Below the pieces are notes generated by a model. It was given only the letters and a program-made list of their open reading frames with translations. It had not been told where the DNA came from and did no database searches. Positions 34,959 through 43,859 of a DNA stretch of 64,000 nucleotides are shown in pieces (positions within the stretch are counted from its first letter, which is position 1; every line of letters begins with the position of its first letter). A program made the translations under genes and the position numbers. The DNA is from Lachnospiraceae bacterium 28-4 (GTDB taxonomy: Bacteria > Bacillota > Clostridia > Lachnospirales > Lachnospiraceae), in contig KE159600.1 in NCBI GenBank assembly GCA_000403275.2, positions 331,708 through 395,707 of the forward strand, in the 5' to 3' direction.

Positions 34959-35298
34959 CACGGCAATCGATTTTTATAAGCGCCCTGGAGGAGAAAGCAA
35001 AACGGGGCGGGGGCGGCTGGAAAGAGAGCGGACAGGGGGCAGTTTTCTGCCGTTGCGTACAATCAGTCATTTCACTTATGAAATGGTCAACAACCAGAGT
35101 AAGCCCGCCAGGATGGCGGAGCTTAGGAAGCATAGGCATGAATGCCGTTGCTTCCGACTCGTTCGGTTCCATTATCTTACCCATTTCATTAGTGAAATCT
35201 GATTGGAAGCTCCGGCAGAAAACTGCCCCCTGTCCGCCCTCTTTCCAGCCGCCCCTGCCCCGTTTTGCTTTCTCCTCCAGGGCGCTTATAAAAATTGA
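34959..35298. repeat. Fold-back element A3 (core type A, inverted)
   Basis: Arms at about 34959-35049 and 35210-35298 differ at only about three places over 78 bases. Their inner parts differ strongly from those of A1 and A2. The left end CACGGCAATCGATTTTT matches the common terminus with two changes; the right end is lost after AATTGA. The 160-base core (35050-35209) is in the opposite orientation to A1. Its hairpins are AAGC-CGCC/GGCG-GCTT (about 35101-35124) and GGAAGCA/TGCTTCC (about 35126-35155). Confidence 0.8.
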
Positions 35299-35322
35299 CT
35301 CCTCTCATTACCGCAGAAAATC

Positions 35323-35350
35323 GAGTAGAGAAGATTCATCTTCCCTACTC
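35323..35350. other. Hairpin 1 of three between ileS leader and secreted-protein gene
   Basis: GAGTAGAGAAGAT pairs with ATCTTCCCTACTC around a two-base loop. It has no T run on either strand. Function unknown. Confidence 0.45.
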
Positions 35351-35357
35351 GCCGCGC

Positions 35358-35398
35358 GGGGTGCGTGCAGCAAAGCTGTTAATTTCTTTACGCACCCC
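35358..35398. other. Hairpin 2 of three
   Basis: GGGGTGCGT pairs with ACGCACCCC across a 23-base loop. It lies between hairpin 1 and the terminator at 35406. Confidence 0.45.
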
Positions 35399-35405
35399 TG
35401 TGCAT

Positions 35406-35436
35406 AAAAAGCCGGAGAAGCAACTTCCTCTCCGGC
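35406..35436 (-). terminator. Terminator of the acidic secreted protein gene
   Basis: GCCGGAGA pairs with TCTCCGGC and is followed on the minus strand by TTTTT. It is about 30 bases past the stop codon. Confidence 0.65.
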
Positions 35437-35463
35437 CTTTCTCGTCATTATTTTCCAATCTCT

Positions 35464-36495
35464 TTATTCCTTATATATAAACATATAATTCGCCGTAGCC
35501 TGGATGGGGATCTCTACATTTCCATTCTCCCCTGCTTTTGTCGTTCCTATACAGGCATTCTCTCCGACCGTTACATTGCCCTCTTCGTCCATTGCCACCG
35601 TTTCCGCATATACGGATACCTTCGTTCCTTTGCTGCATTCCGGCAGGTTCACCTGAAGGCTGGCTACTGCTCCGATATCTTCATGGGATTCAAACCGTAC
35701 TGTAGTCGCTACGCTTTTCTTCCCTCTCCTTTCGCTGCTTACCGTTACTCTTGTGTTGCTTATTCCATGAAAACCGCCGATATCGGATGCTCCGTTTAAC
35801 ACGAGGGAAACACCCGGACCCAGGCCGCAGTGTACGATCTTCGCATATCCCGAATCATTGGATGCTATGCTGTCCTTCAGCGCCGCAGGGATGCTTTCCA
35901 CATTCTTCAGCTGCAGCATCAAAACGCCGCTTCCGGCATCCGCTCCCGCTATCATTTCCGGTGTCAGCCCGCGCAAAACTTCCAGCACCTGCTGCCAGTC
36001 GGTCAGTATTCCGTCTGCAAGGTTGACGGTTTGAAACTGATCCGGATCCACCGTTACGGATTCTTCTTCCTTCACTTCCGCCTCTATTTCGGCTTCCGGT
36101 TCCAGTTCTTCGGATTCTGTCTTTGTTTCCATATCCGGTTTTTTGGATTCCGTTTCTGTTTCCGCATCCGGTTCTTGGGATTCGCTTCCGGTTTCCGCTT
36201 CCGGTTCCTTGGATCCTGCTTCCGTATCTGTTCCCTCCTCCGGTTCTTTTACATCCGCAGAGTTTTCATCGTCCGTTTTCCCGCCCTCTTCGCTATCGCC
36301 CGCTTCGCTTCCGGTTTCTTCTTTTTCCTTTTCTTCTTTTCCCAATGTATTGTCTTCGTTCTGAACCGGGTCTTTGAGCTCCGGCTTCGCCGGCGCCTCT
36401 GCCGCCGAAACCGGCATTCCTCCCCATATGGCACACACAAGAACCAATACACATACCGCCATGGCCTTTCCTTTTATTTTCCGCAGCATTTTCAT
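35464..36495 (-). CDS. Secreted acidic-repeat protein of unknown function
   Basis: A 343-residue protein. A signal peptide (about 1-32, ending VSAAEA) is followed by a long Glu/Asp/Thr/Ser-rich region (about 45-150) of loosely repeated units such as EPEAETGSES and KKPDMETKTES. The C-terminal domain (about 155-343) contains DWQQVLEVLRGLTPEMIAG, VSLVLNGASDIGGFHG and a final YMFIYKE. It has no sortase motif. The C-terminal domain recurs in clostridial surface proteins as far as I recall, but I cannot name it. GAGGTGATGGG precedes the ATG. It stands alone between terminators and the ABC operon. Confidence 0.6.
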   Translation of the reverse strand: MKMLRKIKGKAMAVCVLVLVCAIWGGMPVSAAEAPAKPELKDPVQNEDNTLGKEEKEKEETGSEAGDSEEGGKTDDENSADVKEPEEGTDTEAGSKEPEAETGSESQEPDAETETESKKPDMETKTESEELEPEAEIEAEVKEEESVTVDPDQFQTVNLADGILTDWQQVLEVLRGLTPEMIAGADAGSGVLMLQLKNVESIPAALKDSIASNDSGYAKIVHCGLGPGVSLVLNGASDIGGFHGISNTRVTVSSERRGKKSVATTVRFESHEDIGAVASLQVNLPECSKGTKVSVYAETVAMDEEGNVTVGENACIGTTKAGENGNVEIPIQATANYMFIYKE

Positions 36496-36603
36496 CCCAT
36501 CACCTCAGCTTTCTGTACAATCCATAATTATAATTAATTATACAACACTCCAGCCGGGTTGAATACAGTTATTTCAAATATTTTTCATTTTTTTGAATTT
36601 GTC

Positions 36604-38121
36604 TTATGCTGTCTGGATTGCCTCGGCCAGCACGGTTTCCGTGATTTCATCCCCTTTATTCCTGCACAGTTCTTTTTTTATTTCTCCCTTTGACAAAACC
36701 AATACACGGTCACAAAGCCGTTCCAATTCTTCCATTTCGGAAGAAATCAGCAGCACACCGTTATTCCCGTCGGCAATACTCCGTATCAGTCCGGCGATCG
36801 CCGCTTTTGCCTCCACATCGATGCCTACCGTAGGATCGTCAAGGAGCAGCATTTTCGGCCGGATCAGAAGGCTTTTGGCAAACACCGCTTTTTGCTGGTT
36901 GCCTCCCGAAAGATACTGCACTTCCTGGTCGATGCCCGTGCATTTCAGCTGCAGCTTTTCCCTCATGCTTTCCGCATTCTCCGCGCATCTTTTCTCATCA
37001 ATCAGCCCTCTCTTCGCCATCCGTTTCCATATGGGCATAAGCATATTATATTGAATGGAATGAATTCCTACGATTCCGCTTTTACGCCTGTTTTCCGGCA
37101 CGAAAGAAATACCTTTTGCAATGGACATCCACGGCTTTCCGGTTGGAACCTCTCCCGAGTCCAGGAAAATCTTTCCCTTGTCCGGTTTTATCAGCCCGTA
37201 AATACACTTTGCCAGCTCCGTCCTTCCGCTTCCAAGCAATCCAGCTATCCCGACGATCTCACCGGGATATACTTCAAAACTTACGTTTTTCACCTTGTCC
37301 GACCATGATACATCTTCCACCTTAAGAACCGGCTTTTCATAATTGACGGGCCGGGCCGGAGACAAATATTTCTGATTTAGTTTCTTCCCTATCATGGCCT
37401 CCACGATAGCTGCCACGTTCAGATCCGAAGTGGGCCGGTCCATCTCCACCCTGCCATTCCTCAACACTACGGCTCTGTCGCAGATCTGAATAATTTCCTG
37501 CATGTGATGGGAAATAAAAATAACCGCTATTCCCTGTTTTTTCAGCCGTTCCACAAAAGTAAACAAAAGCTGTATCTCTTTATGGGTCAGGGAAGCCGTC
37601 GGCTCATCCAATACCAGGACGGACGGCCTGTGCATCAGGGCTTTTACGATTTCAACAAGCTGCTGGTTTCCGATGGACAAATTCTCCACATATTCATCAG
37701 GATCCACATCGATCCCAAATTCTTCAAACGCCTCTTTTGCCGTCTCCAGGCACTTTTTATCATCGATCAGCCCTGCTTTTTTTATCTCTCTGTTCAAAAA
37801 AAGGTTTTCCCCCACCGTCATCGTAGGTATTAAAGAAAACTCCTGATAAACCATTGCAATGCCACAGGCAGAGGCGTCAGCGGCGCTTTTTATCGCTACT
37901 TCCTTATCGTCCACATAAATATGCCCCTGATCCAGCCGGTACACACCCGCGACGATCTTCATCAACGTAGACTTTCCCGCACCGTTGGAGCCGAGAAGTC
38001 CCAGAACTTCTCCTTTTCTGATTCCAAAAGTGATCCCCTTCAGCACTTCGTTCTGAAAAAAAGATTTGTGTATATCCTCCAGCAAAAGCGCATAACCTTT
38101 CTCATCTACCATTCCGGCCAC
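36604..38121 (-). CDS. Sugar ABC importer ATPase, RbsA/MglA type
   Basis: A 505-residue protein with two fused ATPase domains. The first has the Walker A loop GSNGAGKST near residue 42, the signature LSIGNQQ and Walker B VLVLDEPTAS. The second has a degenerate GLLGSGRTELAK loop and LSGGNQQKAVFAKSL, as usual for this type. It starts with GTG at 38121 after GGAAGG and overlaps the end of the PLP-enzyme gene by 16 bases. It is the last gene of the ROK-regulated operon. The substrate is unknown; ribose-type importers carry pentoses, galactose, autoinducer-2 and others. Confidence 0.88.
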   Translation of the reverse strand: MAGMVDEKGYALLLEDIHKSFFQNEVLKGITFGIRKGEVLGLLGSNGAGKSTLMKIVAGVYRLDQGHIYVDDKEVAIKSAADASACGIAMVYQEFSLIPTMTVGENLFLNREIKKAGLIDDKKCLETAKEAFEEFGIDVDPDEYVENLSIGNQQLVEIVKALMHRPSVLVLDEPTASLTHKEIQLLFTFVERLKKQGIAVIFISHHMQEIIQICDRAVVLRNGRVEMDRPTSDLNVAAIVEAMIGKKLNQKYLSPARPVNYEKPVLKVEDVSWSDKVKNVSFEVYPGEIVGIAGLLGSGRTELAKCIYGLIKPDKGKIFLDSGEVPTGKPWMSIAKGISFVPENRRKSGIVGIHSIQYNMLMPIWKRMAKRGLIDEKRCAENAESMREKLQLKCTGIDQEVQYLSGGNQQKAVFAKSLLIRPKMLLLDDPTVGIDVEAKAAIAGLIRSIADGNNGVLLISSEMEELERLCDRVLVLSKGEIKKELCRNKGDEITETVLAEAIQTA

Positions 38122-39302
38122 CCAACCTTCCTTCCATCCGTAAAGTAAATTCCTTCCACTTTCGGTCTGCCTTTTGAAATACCGCTGACAGCGGCTACAT
38201 ATGCCCTTGTCACAAACATCTGGGCGCGGAAGCCGAACACCACCGTATCTCCGACTTCTGCCTTCTGCCCTTTTTCCGGCTGTAAAATCCCATAATAATC
38301 GATCGCTTTGGCGTCCGGCATCTCACAGGATATCCTGTTTTGAAGAGCCGCATCCGCTTCTCTTCCCACACACGCCTTTACTTCATAAGGATCGAATACC
38401 GGATCAATATACATGCCTCCTCCATAGCAATAAGGCTTTCCTCCATAGAAATGCGATATTTCCGATACGTAAACATATCCCGGCAGTTCTGGCAGCTCTT
38501 CGTATGCATGGATAGGGGTCGTTCCGGTCAGGCCGTGTCCCGGCTCCACCTGTGTCACTCCGTCCCCTGCCAGCCTTTCAAAAATATGGCTGGAGGTCGT
38601 TCCGGGCGCGTTCACTTCCAAATCAGGATATCCGTTCTTCCTGAGCCTGTCTGCCGTCCGAATCAATGTGCCGTAATTACGGGTAGGCTCCACCCGTTTT
38701 GCCGCAGCATCATATAGCTGCGCTGGAAACGTGGATATCCCTGCAAAGCGAAGCCCTTTCATCCCCCCGATCCGCTCTGCCGTTTCCATAATGCCATCCA
38801 CGCAAAATCCCGCTTCATGCCCATGGTAAAAGGAATCCCCCTCCCCATATATTCTGGTCATGATATTCTGCGTCTCTGGCAGCTGCACCGCCTCCGACAC
38901 GGCCTGTGCTTTTTCAAAGTTATATACCGTCCAATACATGGGATGCATTTTCAACGCCGCTTCCGTCTCCCATGCCGGCACCTGTACCAGATGCCCCAGA
39001 TGGCCGATTTTCATTCCGGCATGATGAACCGGTCTCGCATCGTTCATATCCACACAGACCCCTGCATCTATCCCCGCCATTATCATCGCTTCTATTGCGG
39101 CCGGATTTCTCCCGATCTGTTTGGTCATGGCAAATACTTTCAGGCCGTATTTTCTGCCCTCTTCTGCCATAATCTTTGCGTTATGGGAAATCACATCCAG
39201 ATCCAGAAGATAACTATTGGATGGAATCTGCCCTTTTTGATGTAGTTCCACTGCCGCTTGAATCAGTTTTGGATTTCTTTTTGCTATCTGGTTTAAAAAC
39301 AT
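38106..39302 (-). CDS. Alanine-racemase-like PLP enzyme, YhfX type
   Basis: A 398-residue protein of the fold III PLP family. YLLDLDVISHNAKIMAEEGRKYGLKVFAMTKQIGRNP contains the expected PLP lysine (AMTKQ, about residue 60). VNAPGTTSS, EPGHGLTGTTP and YVSEISHFYGGK follow. This resembles E. coli YhfX, whose reaction is not settled, more than a classical alanine racemase. It is encoded between the permease and the ATPase of a sugar importer, overlapping the latter. That suggests a catabolic role on the imported compound, perhaps an amino sugar or amino acid derivative; this is inference. Confidence 0.65.
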   Translation of the reverse strand: MFLNQIAKRNPKLIQAAVELHQKGQIPSNSYLLDLDVISHNAKIMAEEGRKYGLKVFAMTKQIGRNPAAIEAMIMAGIDAGVCVDMNDARPVHHAGMKIGHLGHLVQVPAWETEAALKMHPMYWTVYNFEKAQAVSEAVQLPETQNIMTRIYGEGDSFYHGHEAGFCVDGIMETAERIGGMKGLRFAGISTFPAQLYDAAAKRVEPTRNYGTLIRTADRLRKNGYPDLEVNAPGTTSSHIFERLAGDGVTQVEPGHGLTGTTPIHAYEELPELPGYVYVSEISHFYGGKPYCYGGGMYIDPVFDPYEVKACVGREADAALQNRISCEMPDAKAIDYYGILQPEKGQKAEVGDTVVFGFRAQMFVTRAYVAAVSGISKGRPKVEGIYFTDGRKVGWPEW

Positions 39303-39340
39303 ACGCCTTCCCTCCTGTTCGCCGCTTTTGACCGGAAATC

Positions 39341-40279
39341 TTAATTTTCAACCTTCTCCCTCAGGCTTAACGACACGGCCAGAATAATGATCAGCCCTCT
39401 GGCCATCATCTGTTCCGATACGGACAGCCCCATTAAAAGCAGCCCGTTATTCAACATGCCAATGACGATAGAGCCGATGATTGTTCCGACAATCGTTCCT
39501 TTTCCTCCTGAAAAACTGGTTCCTCCGATCACTACGGCCGCGATTACCGACATATTATCATTTTCTCCCAGCGTGTACCTTGCCCCGTTCAGCCTTCCCG
39601 CATACAGAATTCCCGCAAATGCCGACGCCATGCCGCAGATCGTCATCGCCCAGAGCTTGATCCGTTCCACTTTAATCCCGGAATACCTGGCCGCCACTTC
39701 ATTGCCGCCTACCGCAAGAACCGCCCGCCCGAAAGGGGTTTTCCTGTAGAGTATATGCCCCAGTATCATAATGACGATCGTCCATATAAACAACGTCGAA
39801 ATAGGGCCGATATCTCCTGCGCCAAAGATAAAATTAAAGCTTGCGTTTGTCACGGGAACTGCCTCCAGGTTCGTTATGGTTCTCGCTATGCCGGCATATA
39901 CGCTGCTCGTTCCAAGCGTAACCAAAAATGCCGGTATTCTTACCTTTGCCACGATCAGTCCGTTAAAGAAACCGCAGACAAGGCCTGCCAGCATCCCTGC
40001 CAGTACCGCCGGAAACCACCCTGTCACCCTGAGCGCCAGGGCAGTCACAAGCGCCGATATGGCCACCACCGATCCCGTTGACAGGTCAATCAGGCCGGCG
40101 GATATGGCAAAGGTCATTCCTACGGCAGCTACCGATATCATTGCCGTCTGCCTCAATATATTCATCATGTTCCCATAGGATAAAAATCCCTTATCCCTGA
40201 GAAGAACCGAAAAAACCACCAGTACAATTACAAAGCTGATATACACAATATATTTTTTATAATCGAATTTTTTTGCCAT
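39341..40279 (-). CDS. Sugar ABC importer permease, RbsC type
   Basis: A 312-residue permease with about eight to ten helices. Characteristic segments: MISVAAVGMTFAISAGLIDLSTGSVVAISALV, GFFNGLIVAKVRIPAFLVTLGTSSVYAGIAR and GGTSFSGGKGTIVGTIIGS. It belongs to the ROK-regulated operon, between the binding protein and the PLP enzyme. The ribosome site is modest (AGGAA). Confidence 0.9.
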   Translation of the reverse strand: MAKKFDYKKYIVYISFVIVLVVFSVLLRDKGFLSYGNMMNILRQTAMISVAAVGMTFAISAGLIDLSTGSVVAISALVTALALRVTGWFPAVLAGMLAGLVCGFFNGLIVAKVRIPAFLVTLGTSSVYAGIARTITNLEAVPVTNASFNFIFGAGDIGPISTLFIWTIVIMILGHILYRKTPFGRAVLAVGGNEVAARYSGIKVERIKLWAMTICGMASAFAGILYAGRLNGARYTLGENDNMSVIAAVVIGGTSFSGGKGTIVGTIIGSIVIGMLNNGLLLMGLSVSEQMMARGLIIILAVSLSLREKVEN

Positions 40280-40305
40280 TTCCTGCGCCGCCCTTCATCG
40301 TCTGA

Positions 40306-41505
40306 TTATTTACCTAATATCTCTAATACGCTGGAATCCGGATCCTTGTTCAGCGACTGATTCCATGCTTCCACCATATTATCTCTTGTCATGGATACGG
40401 TCTCGCTGACTACATAAGCCGGAGCATCCTCGCCCAATATGCTGAGAGCCGCCAGTTTTGCCATCGTCTCTCCGATCTGGAAAGGCATATCCGCTACTTT
40501 TCCGTAAACATTGCCTCCCTGTGCCATATCCAGGTCATTGTTTCCTCCAAGATCCATCGTAACTACTTTGCAGTCTTTATAGCCGCCGGCCCGCAGTTCG
40601 GAAACCACCGGCTCCGCCGCCACGTCCCAGGATACATAAATACCGTTCAAATCCGGGTTCTGTGTCATCATTGCGGAAGCAACTTCTCCTGTGGCATTTT
40701 CCGCTGAAAAGCCGGACATTGCCACGATTTTGATATCCGGATAATCATTGACGATCGTTCTGACAAATTCATTATCCCGGTTATTCGTCACAAGATAATC
40801 CACATCATAATAAATGATTCCGATCTTCCCTTTTCCTCCAATAGATTCCGCCATTAATTTAGCTGCCGCACGTCCCATTCCATACTGATCCCCGGTCACA
40901 ATGCTCACATACTGTTCCCCTGCCTTATAATCATTTACTCCATTATCCGCAAATACGATCTTGGCCCCTGCATCCACCGCCGGAGAAAATGCTCTTGTGC
41001 CGGATACGGGATCTACGGGAAGAGACAATATGATATCCGGTTTTAACGCCATGGAAGTCTCGATGTCCGTCGCCTGTTTGGACGGATCAAACTGAGCGTC
41101 CGATGTAGCCACTATTTCGATTCCCATCTTTTCAAATTCCGCTTTGGCACCGTCTGTCATCGCATTATACCATTCGCTTGCCCCTGCCCAGATCATGGCA
41201 GCTTTCAGCCCTTTCTCCCTGATTTGCGCATATTGCTCTTCTGTCAGGCTGATTTCTGTTGTTGGCACGGCATCTTCTCCGTTCGGCCCCTTCGCATACT
41301 CCCCCGCTTCATTTCCATATCCCGGTATCACCGTCAGCCACTGGTCTCCGTTTCCTTCCGCTTCGGCCGTCTCCGTATTCGTATTCGCTTCCTCCGTCAC
41401 CGTCCCGGGCGTCTCTCCATTTTCCGCCGTCTGGCTCCCCGATCCGCAGCCTGCCGCTCCAATCCCTAACAATACAGCCATTAATACCCCAATTAACCTC
41501 TTCAT
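40306..41505 (-). CDS. Sugar-binding lipoprotein, RbsB-like
   Basis: A 399-residue type 1 binding protein. The signal peptide ends in GAAGC (about residue 19). A Thr/Glu-rich linker (about 25-60) is followed by a two-lobed binding fold with LKAAMIWAGASEWYNAMTDGAKAEFEKMG, TDIETSMALKPDIILSLPVDP and GIYVSWDVAAEPVVSELRAGG. The ATG at 41505 follows GGAGGAATACT; the frame to 41640 adds 45 residues without support. The likely cargo is a monosaccharide or a small sugar derivative. Confidence 0.85.
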   Translation of the reverse strand: MKRLIGVLMAVLLGIGAAGCGSGSQTAENGETPGTVTEEANTNTETAEAEGNGDQWLTVIPGYGNEAGEYAKGPNGEDAVPTTEISLTEEQYAQIREKGLKAAMIWAGASEWYNAMTDGAKAEFEKMGIEIVATSDAQFDPSKQATDIETSMALKPDIILSLPVDPVSGTRAFSPAVDAGAKIVFADNGVNDYKAGEQYVSIVTGDQYGMGRAAAKLMAESIGGKGKIGIIYYDVDYLVTNNRDNEFVRTIVNDYPDIKIVAMSGFSAENATGEVASAMMTQNPDLNGIYVSWDVAAEPVVSELRAGGYKDCKVVTMDLGGNNDLDMAQGGNVYGKVADMPFQIGETMAKLAALSILGEDAPAYVVSETVSMTRDNMVEAWNQSLNKDPDSSVLEILGK

Positions 41506-41554
41506 AGTATTCCTCCATTCTTGCTCCGCCCGCCCATTGGGACACAGGCACAAA

Positions 41555-42490
41555 TTAGTTTGCATGGAATATATCTCTTGCCAGTCGGATGCCCGCCTGG
41601 GCAGGGCTTTGATTGAGCGGAATATACTCGATATTCCCATGCCCTGTCTTTTCCCTGAATATTCCCTGGAATGTCCGCCTGTAAAAGTCCCCTTTAAAAA
41701 TACTTCCCGATATCACTACATGAATTTTTTCCTGTTTTTCCGGATGTATTCTTTCATACACCGCAACGGCCAAATCCGCCGTTTCCTCCGCCGCTTCCGC
41801 AACCACCTGTCCGCACAGGCTGTTCCCCCTGTCCGCTCCATCGCAGACCAAGTGCGCGGCCGCCGTAATATCTCTCTGGCTCATAGCTGCAATATAATAC
41901 GGCAGCTCTTCCGCCTTCTCAAAGTGATAGAACTCTTCCAGCGTTTGGTAAATCTCGTTATAAGCCTCTTGTCCATCACAATATTTAATCCATTTTTTCA
42001 GCATCTGCTCCCCGATCCAATATCCCGATCCCAGATCGCTCAACGGCCTTCCCCATCCTCCGCAGCGATACGTTTTCCCTTCTTTATCAAAACCAACCGC
42101 GATAGAACCCGTGCCGGATATTACGCATATGCCCGGCTTGTCCGCCACAGACAAAAAGACAAATTCCGAATCGTTGCAAATATATACTTTTTTCAAATCC
42201 AGTCCCATATGCTTCACAATGGACTGGTATACCGCATAATCGCTTTCCGTATCGCATCCGGAAACCCCTATGACCATCCCCTGGATTTCCTGTAATTCGA
42301 TATTCAGGGAATCGCAGATGGTATAAAAAGCATTTTTCAACCGGGAAGCCGCTTCCTTTAATCCTATGTTCTTATAGTTTGTGCTTCCGAAGCGGAAACT
42401 CTGCATTTTGCGCAAATCCATATCATAAACGCAATATTCTGTCTTTGTGCCTCCTCCGTCAACGGAAAACAAATATCTTCCTTCCGGCAT
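41555..42490 (-). CDS. BadF/BadG-type N-acetylglucosamine-kinase-like protein
   Basis: A 311-residue ASKHA-fold kinase. The phosphate loops are FSVDGGGTKTEYCVYD at the start, NDSEFVF and VISGTGSIAVGF near residue 120, with GGWGRPLSDLGSGYWIG following. Such enzymes phosphorylate glucosamine, GlcNAc or related amino sugars. AAAGGAGGCGGG precedes the ATG. It lies between the ROK regulator and the binding protein and would phosphorylate the imported sugar. Confidence 0.85.
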   Translation of the reverse strand: MPEGRYLFSVDGGGTKTEYCVYDMDLRKMQSFRFGSTNYKNIGLKEAASRLKNAFYTICDSLNIELQEIQGMVIGVSGCDTESDYAVYQSIVKHMGLDLKKVYICNDSEFVFLSVADKPGICVISGTGSIAVGFDKEGKTYRCGGWGRPLSDLGSGYWIGEQMLKKWIKYCDGQEAYNEIYQTLEEFYHFEKAEELPYYIAAMSQRDITAAAHLVCDGADRGNSLCGQVVAEAAEETADLAVAVYERIHPEKQEKIHVVISGSIFKGDFYRRTFQGIFREKTGHGNIEYIPLNQSPAQAGIRLARDIFHAN

Positions 42491-42530
42491 TATCCCGCCT
42501 CCTTTCCTGAAAATATTTTCCGGTAAATTG

Positions 42531-43646
42531 TCAAATCCCGCTTTTCAGGACAAGCTGCTTCGTAGTTGACAAATTCGCCATACACAAATTAATTAATCCA
42601 TTAATACCGCATTCTTCATCTTCATTGATATAAAATCCAGGAAGGCTTTCTTCCGGTATATACTTTTTTACCTCCTCCTTTATCGCGGATATGCTGTTCT
42701 CGGCCAGCCCTTTTCCCTGGAGAACCACCGCTTCCGGATTCAACGTTACAATATACCCTACTATACTGGCAGCTATATAATGGATATACTTTTCATCCGT
42801 CCGTTCTCCGCATTCTCCAGTTTCATTTTTTGAAAGAAAATATTGTATCTTGTCTTCCAGCCATCCTCCTCCCTGCGCATAATTTTTTTCTTCCGTTTCC
42901 TCAAAAGGAGCGAGATACCCAAACTCTCCGGCGAAACTGCTGAACCCTTTATGAAGGCTCCCGTTAATAATGATCCCTGACCCGATCCCTTTTCCGATAT
43001 AAATATATACCATATCATGGCATGGCTCTTTCGGATGGTCATGCTTTTGCCCAAACGTGTGATAATAGCCTACGGTAGTAAGTTTTACGTCATTTTCGAC
43101 AAAAACGGGAATCTGGTATTTCTCAGACACAACCTCCTCCAGTTTCAGATTCGTCCATCCCGGTATTGCAGAAATATTGGTAATACGTTTATCGCTTTTT
43201 ACAACGCCCGGAACTCCAAAGCCAATCGCCCTGACCTCCGCCTCCGATATTCGTATCAGCTCATCAATCGCTTCGTATGCGGATTCCAGCGCCAGCTCTC
43301 CCGTTTCGCAGTTCACTTCCGACAGCTGTTCGTGGATTTTGCTTCCTACCGCATTTACCAGACAGGAACGGAAGGCTCCGTTCAGATAATAGAGAATAAT
43401 CATATTCCCTGCCTTTTCATTCGCCACATATTGTTTTGCCTTTTTTCCCGAACTGCTTCCGGTAATCCCGTCCTGCCTGACGATTCCGTCTCTCTCCAAC
43501 CCGTCCACAATTTTATTCACCGTCGGCAAACTCAAATTGGATGCCTTGGCCAACTCCGGTTTTGTAATGGGACCCTCTTCAAAAATCATATCCTTTATAA
43601 TGTCCCGGTTTACTTCTTTCAATAATTTTGGCTGCCCTACTAACAT
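42531..43646 (-). CDS. ROK-family transcriptional repressor
   Basis: A 371-residue regulator of the NagC/XylR type. The N-terminal winged helix is EEGPITKPELAKASNLSLPTVNKIVDGLERDGIV. The sugar-kinase-like ROK domain has IGFGVPGVVKSDKR, VENDVKLTTVGYYH, YIYIGKGIGSGIIINGSLHKG and a late AGEFG. It lacks a full cysteine zinc cluster, so it may be a pure sensor. It heads the operon of kinase, importer and PLP enzyme, with a palindromic operator over its own transcription start. Likely induced by the imported sugar or its phosphate. Confidence 0.9.
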   Translation of the reverse strand: MLVGQPKLLKEVNRDIIKDMIFEEGPITKPELAKASNLSLPTVNKIVDGLERDGIVRQDGITGSSSGKKAKQYVANEKAGNMIILYYLNGAFRSCLVNAVGSKIHEQLSEVNCETGELALESAYEAIDELIRISEAEVRAIGFGVPGVVKSDKRITNISAIPGWTNLKLEEVVSEKYQIPVFVENDVKLTTVGYYHTFGQKHDHPKEPCHDMVYIYIGKGIGSGIIINGSLHKGFSSFAGEFGYLAPFEETEEKNYAQGGGWLEDKIQYFLSKNETGECGERTDEKYIHYIAASIVGYIVTLNPEAVVLQGKGLAENSISAIKEEVKKYIPEESLPGFYINEDEECGINGLINLCMANLSTTKQLVLKSGI

Positions 43647-43667
43647 ATCGATATCCCTCTTTCACTA

Positions 43668-43692
43668 TTAATTAATAAACTTTATTAATTAA
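43668..43692. promoter_or_regulatory. Operator palindrome of the ROK operon
   Basis: TTAATTAATAAA-C-TTTATTAATTAA is a perfect 25-base palindrome with a central C. It covers the predicted transcription start of the operon, the expected place for ROK repression. Confidence 0.75.
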
Positions 43693-43697
43693 TTAAG

Positions 43698-43726
43698 ATT
43701 ATATATCTCTTTGTTCAATATGTCAA
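43698..43726 (-). promoter_or_regulatory. Promoter of the ROK-kinase-importer operon
   Basis: Consensus TTGACA (43721-43726) and TATAAT (43698-43703) with a 17-base spacer on the minus strand, directly next to the operator palindrome. Confidence 0.85.
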
Positions 43727-43778
43727 CATATGAATTGATATTTTTCTTTTCTTTATCTATTTTTGTTAAGAAAATGAA

Positions 43779-43807
43779 TTGATTTCTTCCTGTTTTTCCC
43801 TTATGAT
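43779..43807 (+). promoter_or_regulatory. Promoter of pncB-degV
   Basis: TTGATT (43779-43784) and TATGAT (43802-43807), spacer 17 bases, about 50 bases before the pncB start. It diverges from the ROK promoter. Confidence 0.65.
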
Positions 43808-43859
43808 AGTCATTAAATAACTAATTGCCGGTATTGGCGCAACAGATTGGGAGGCGAGC

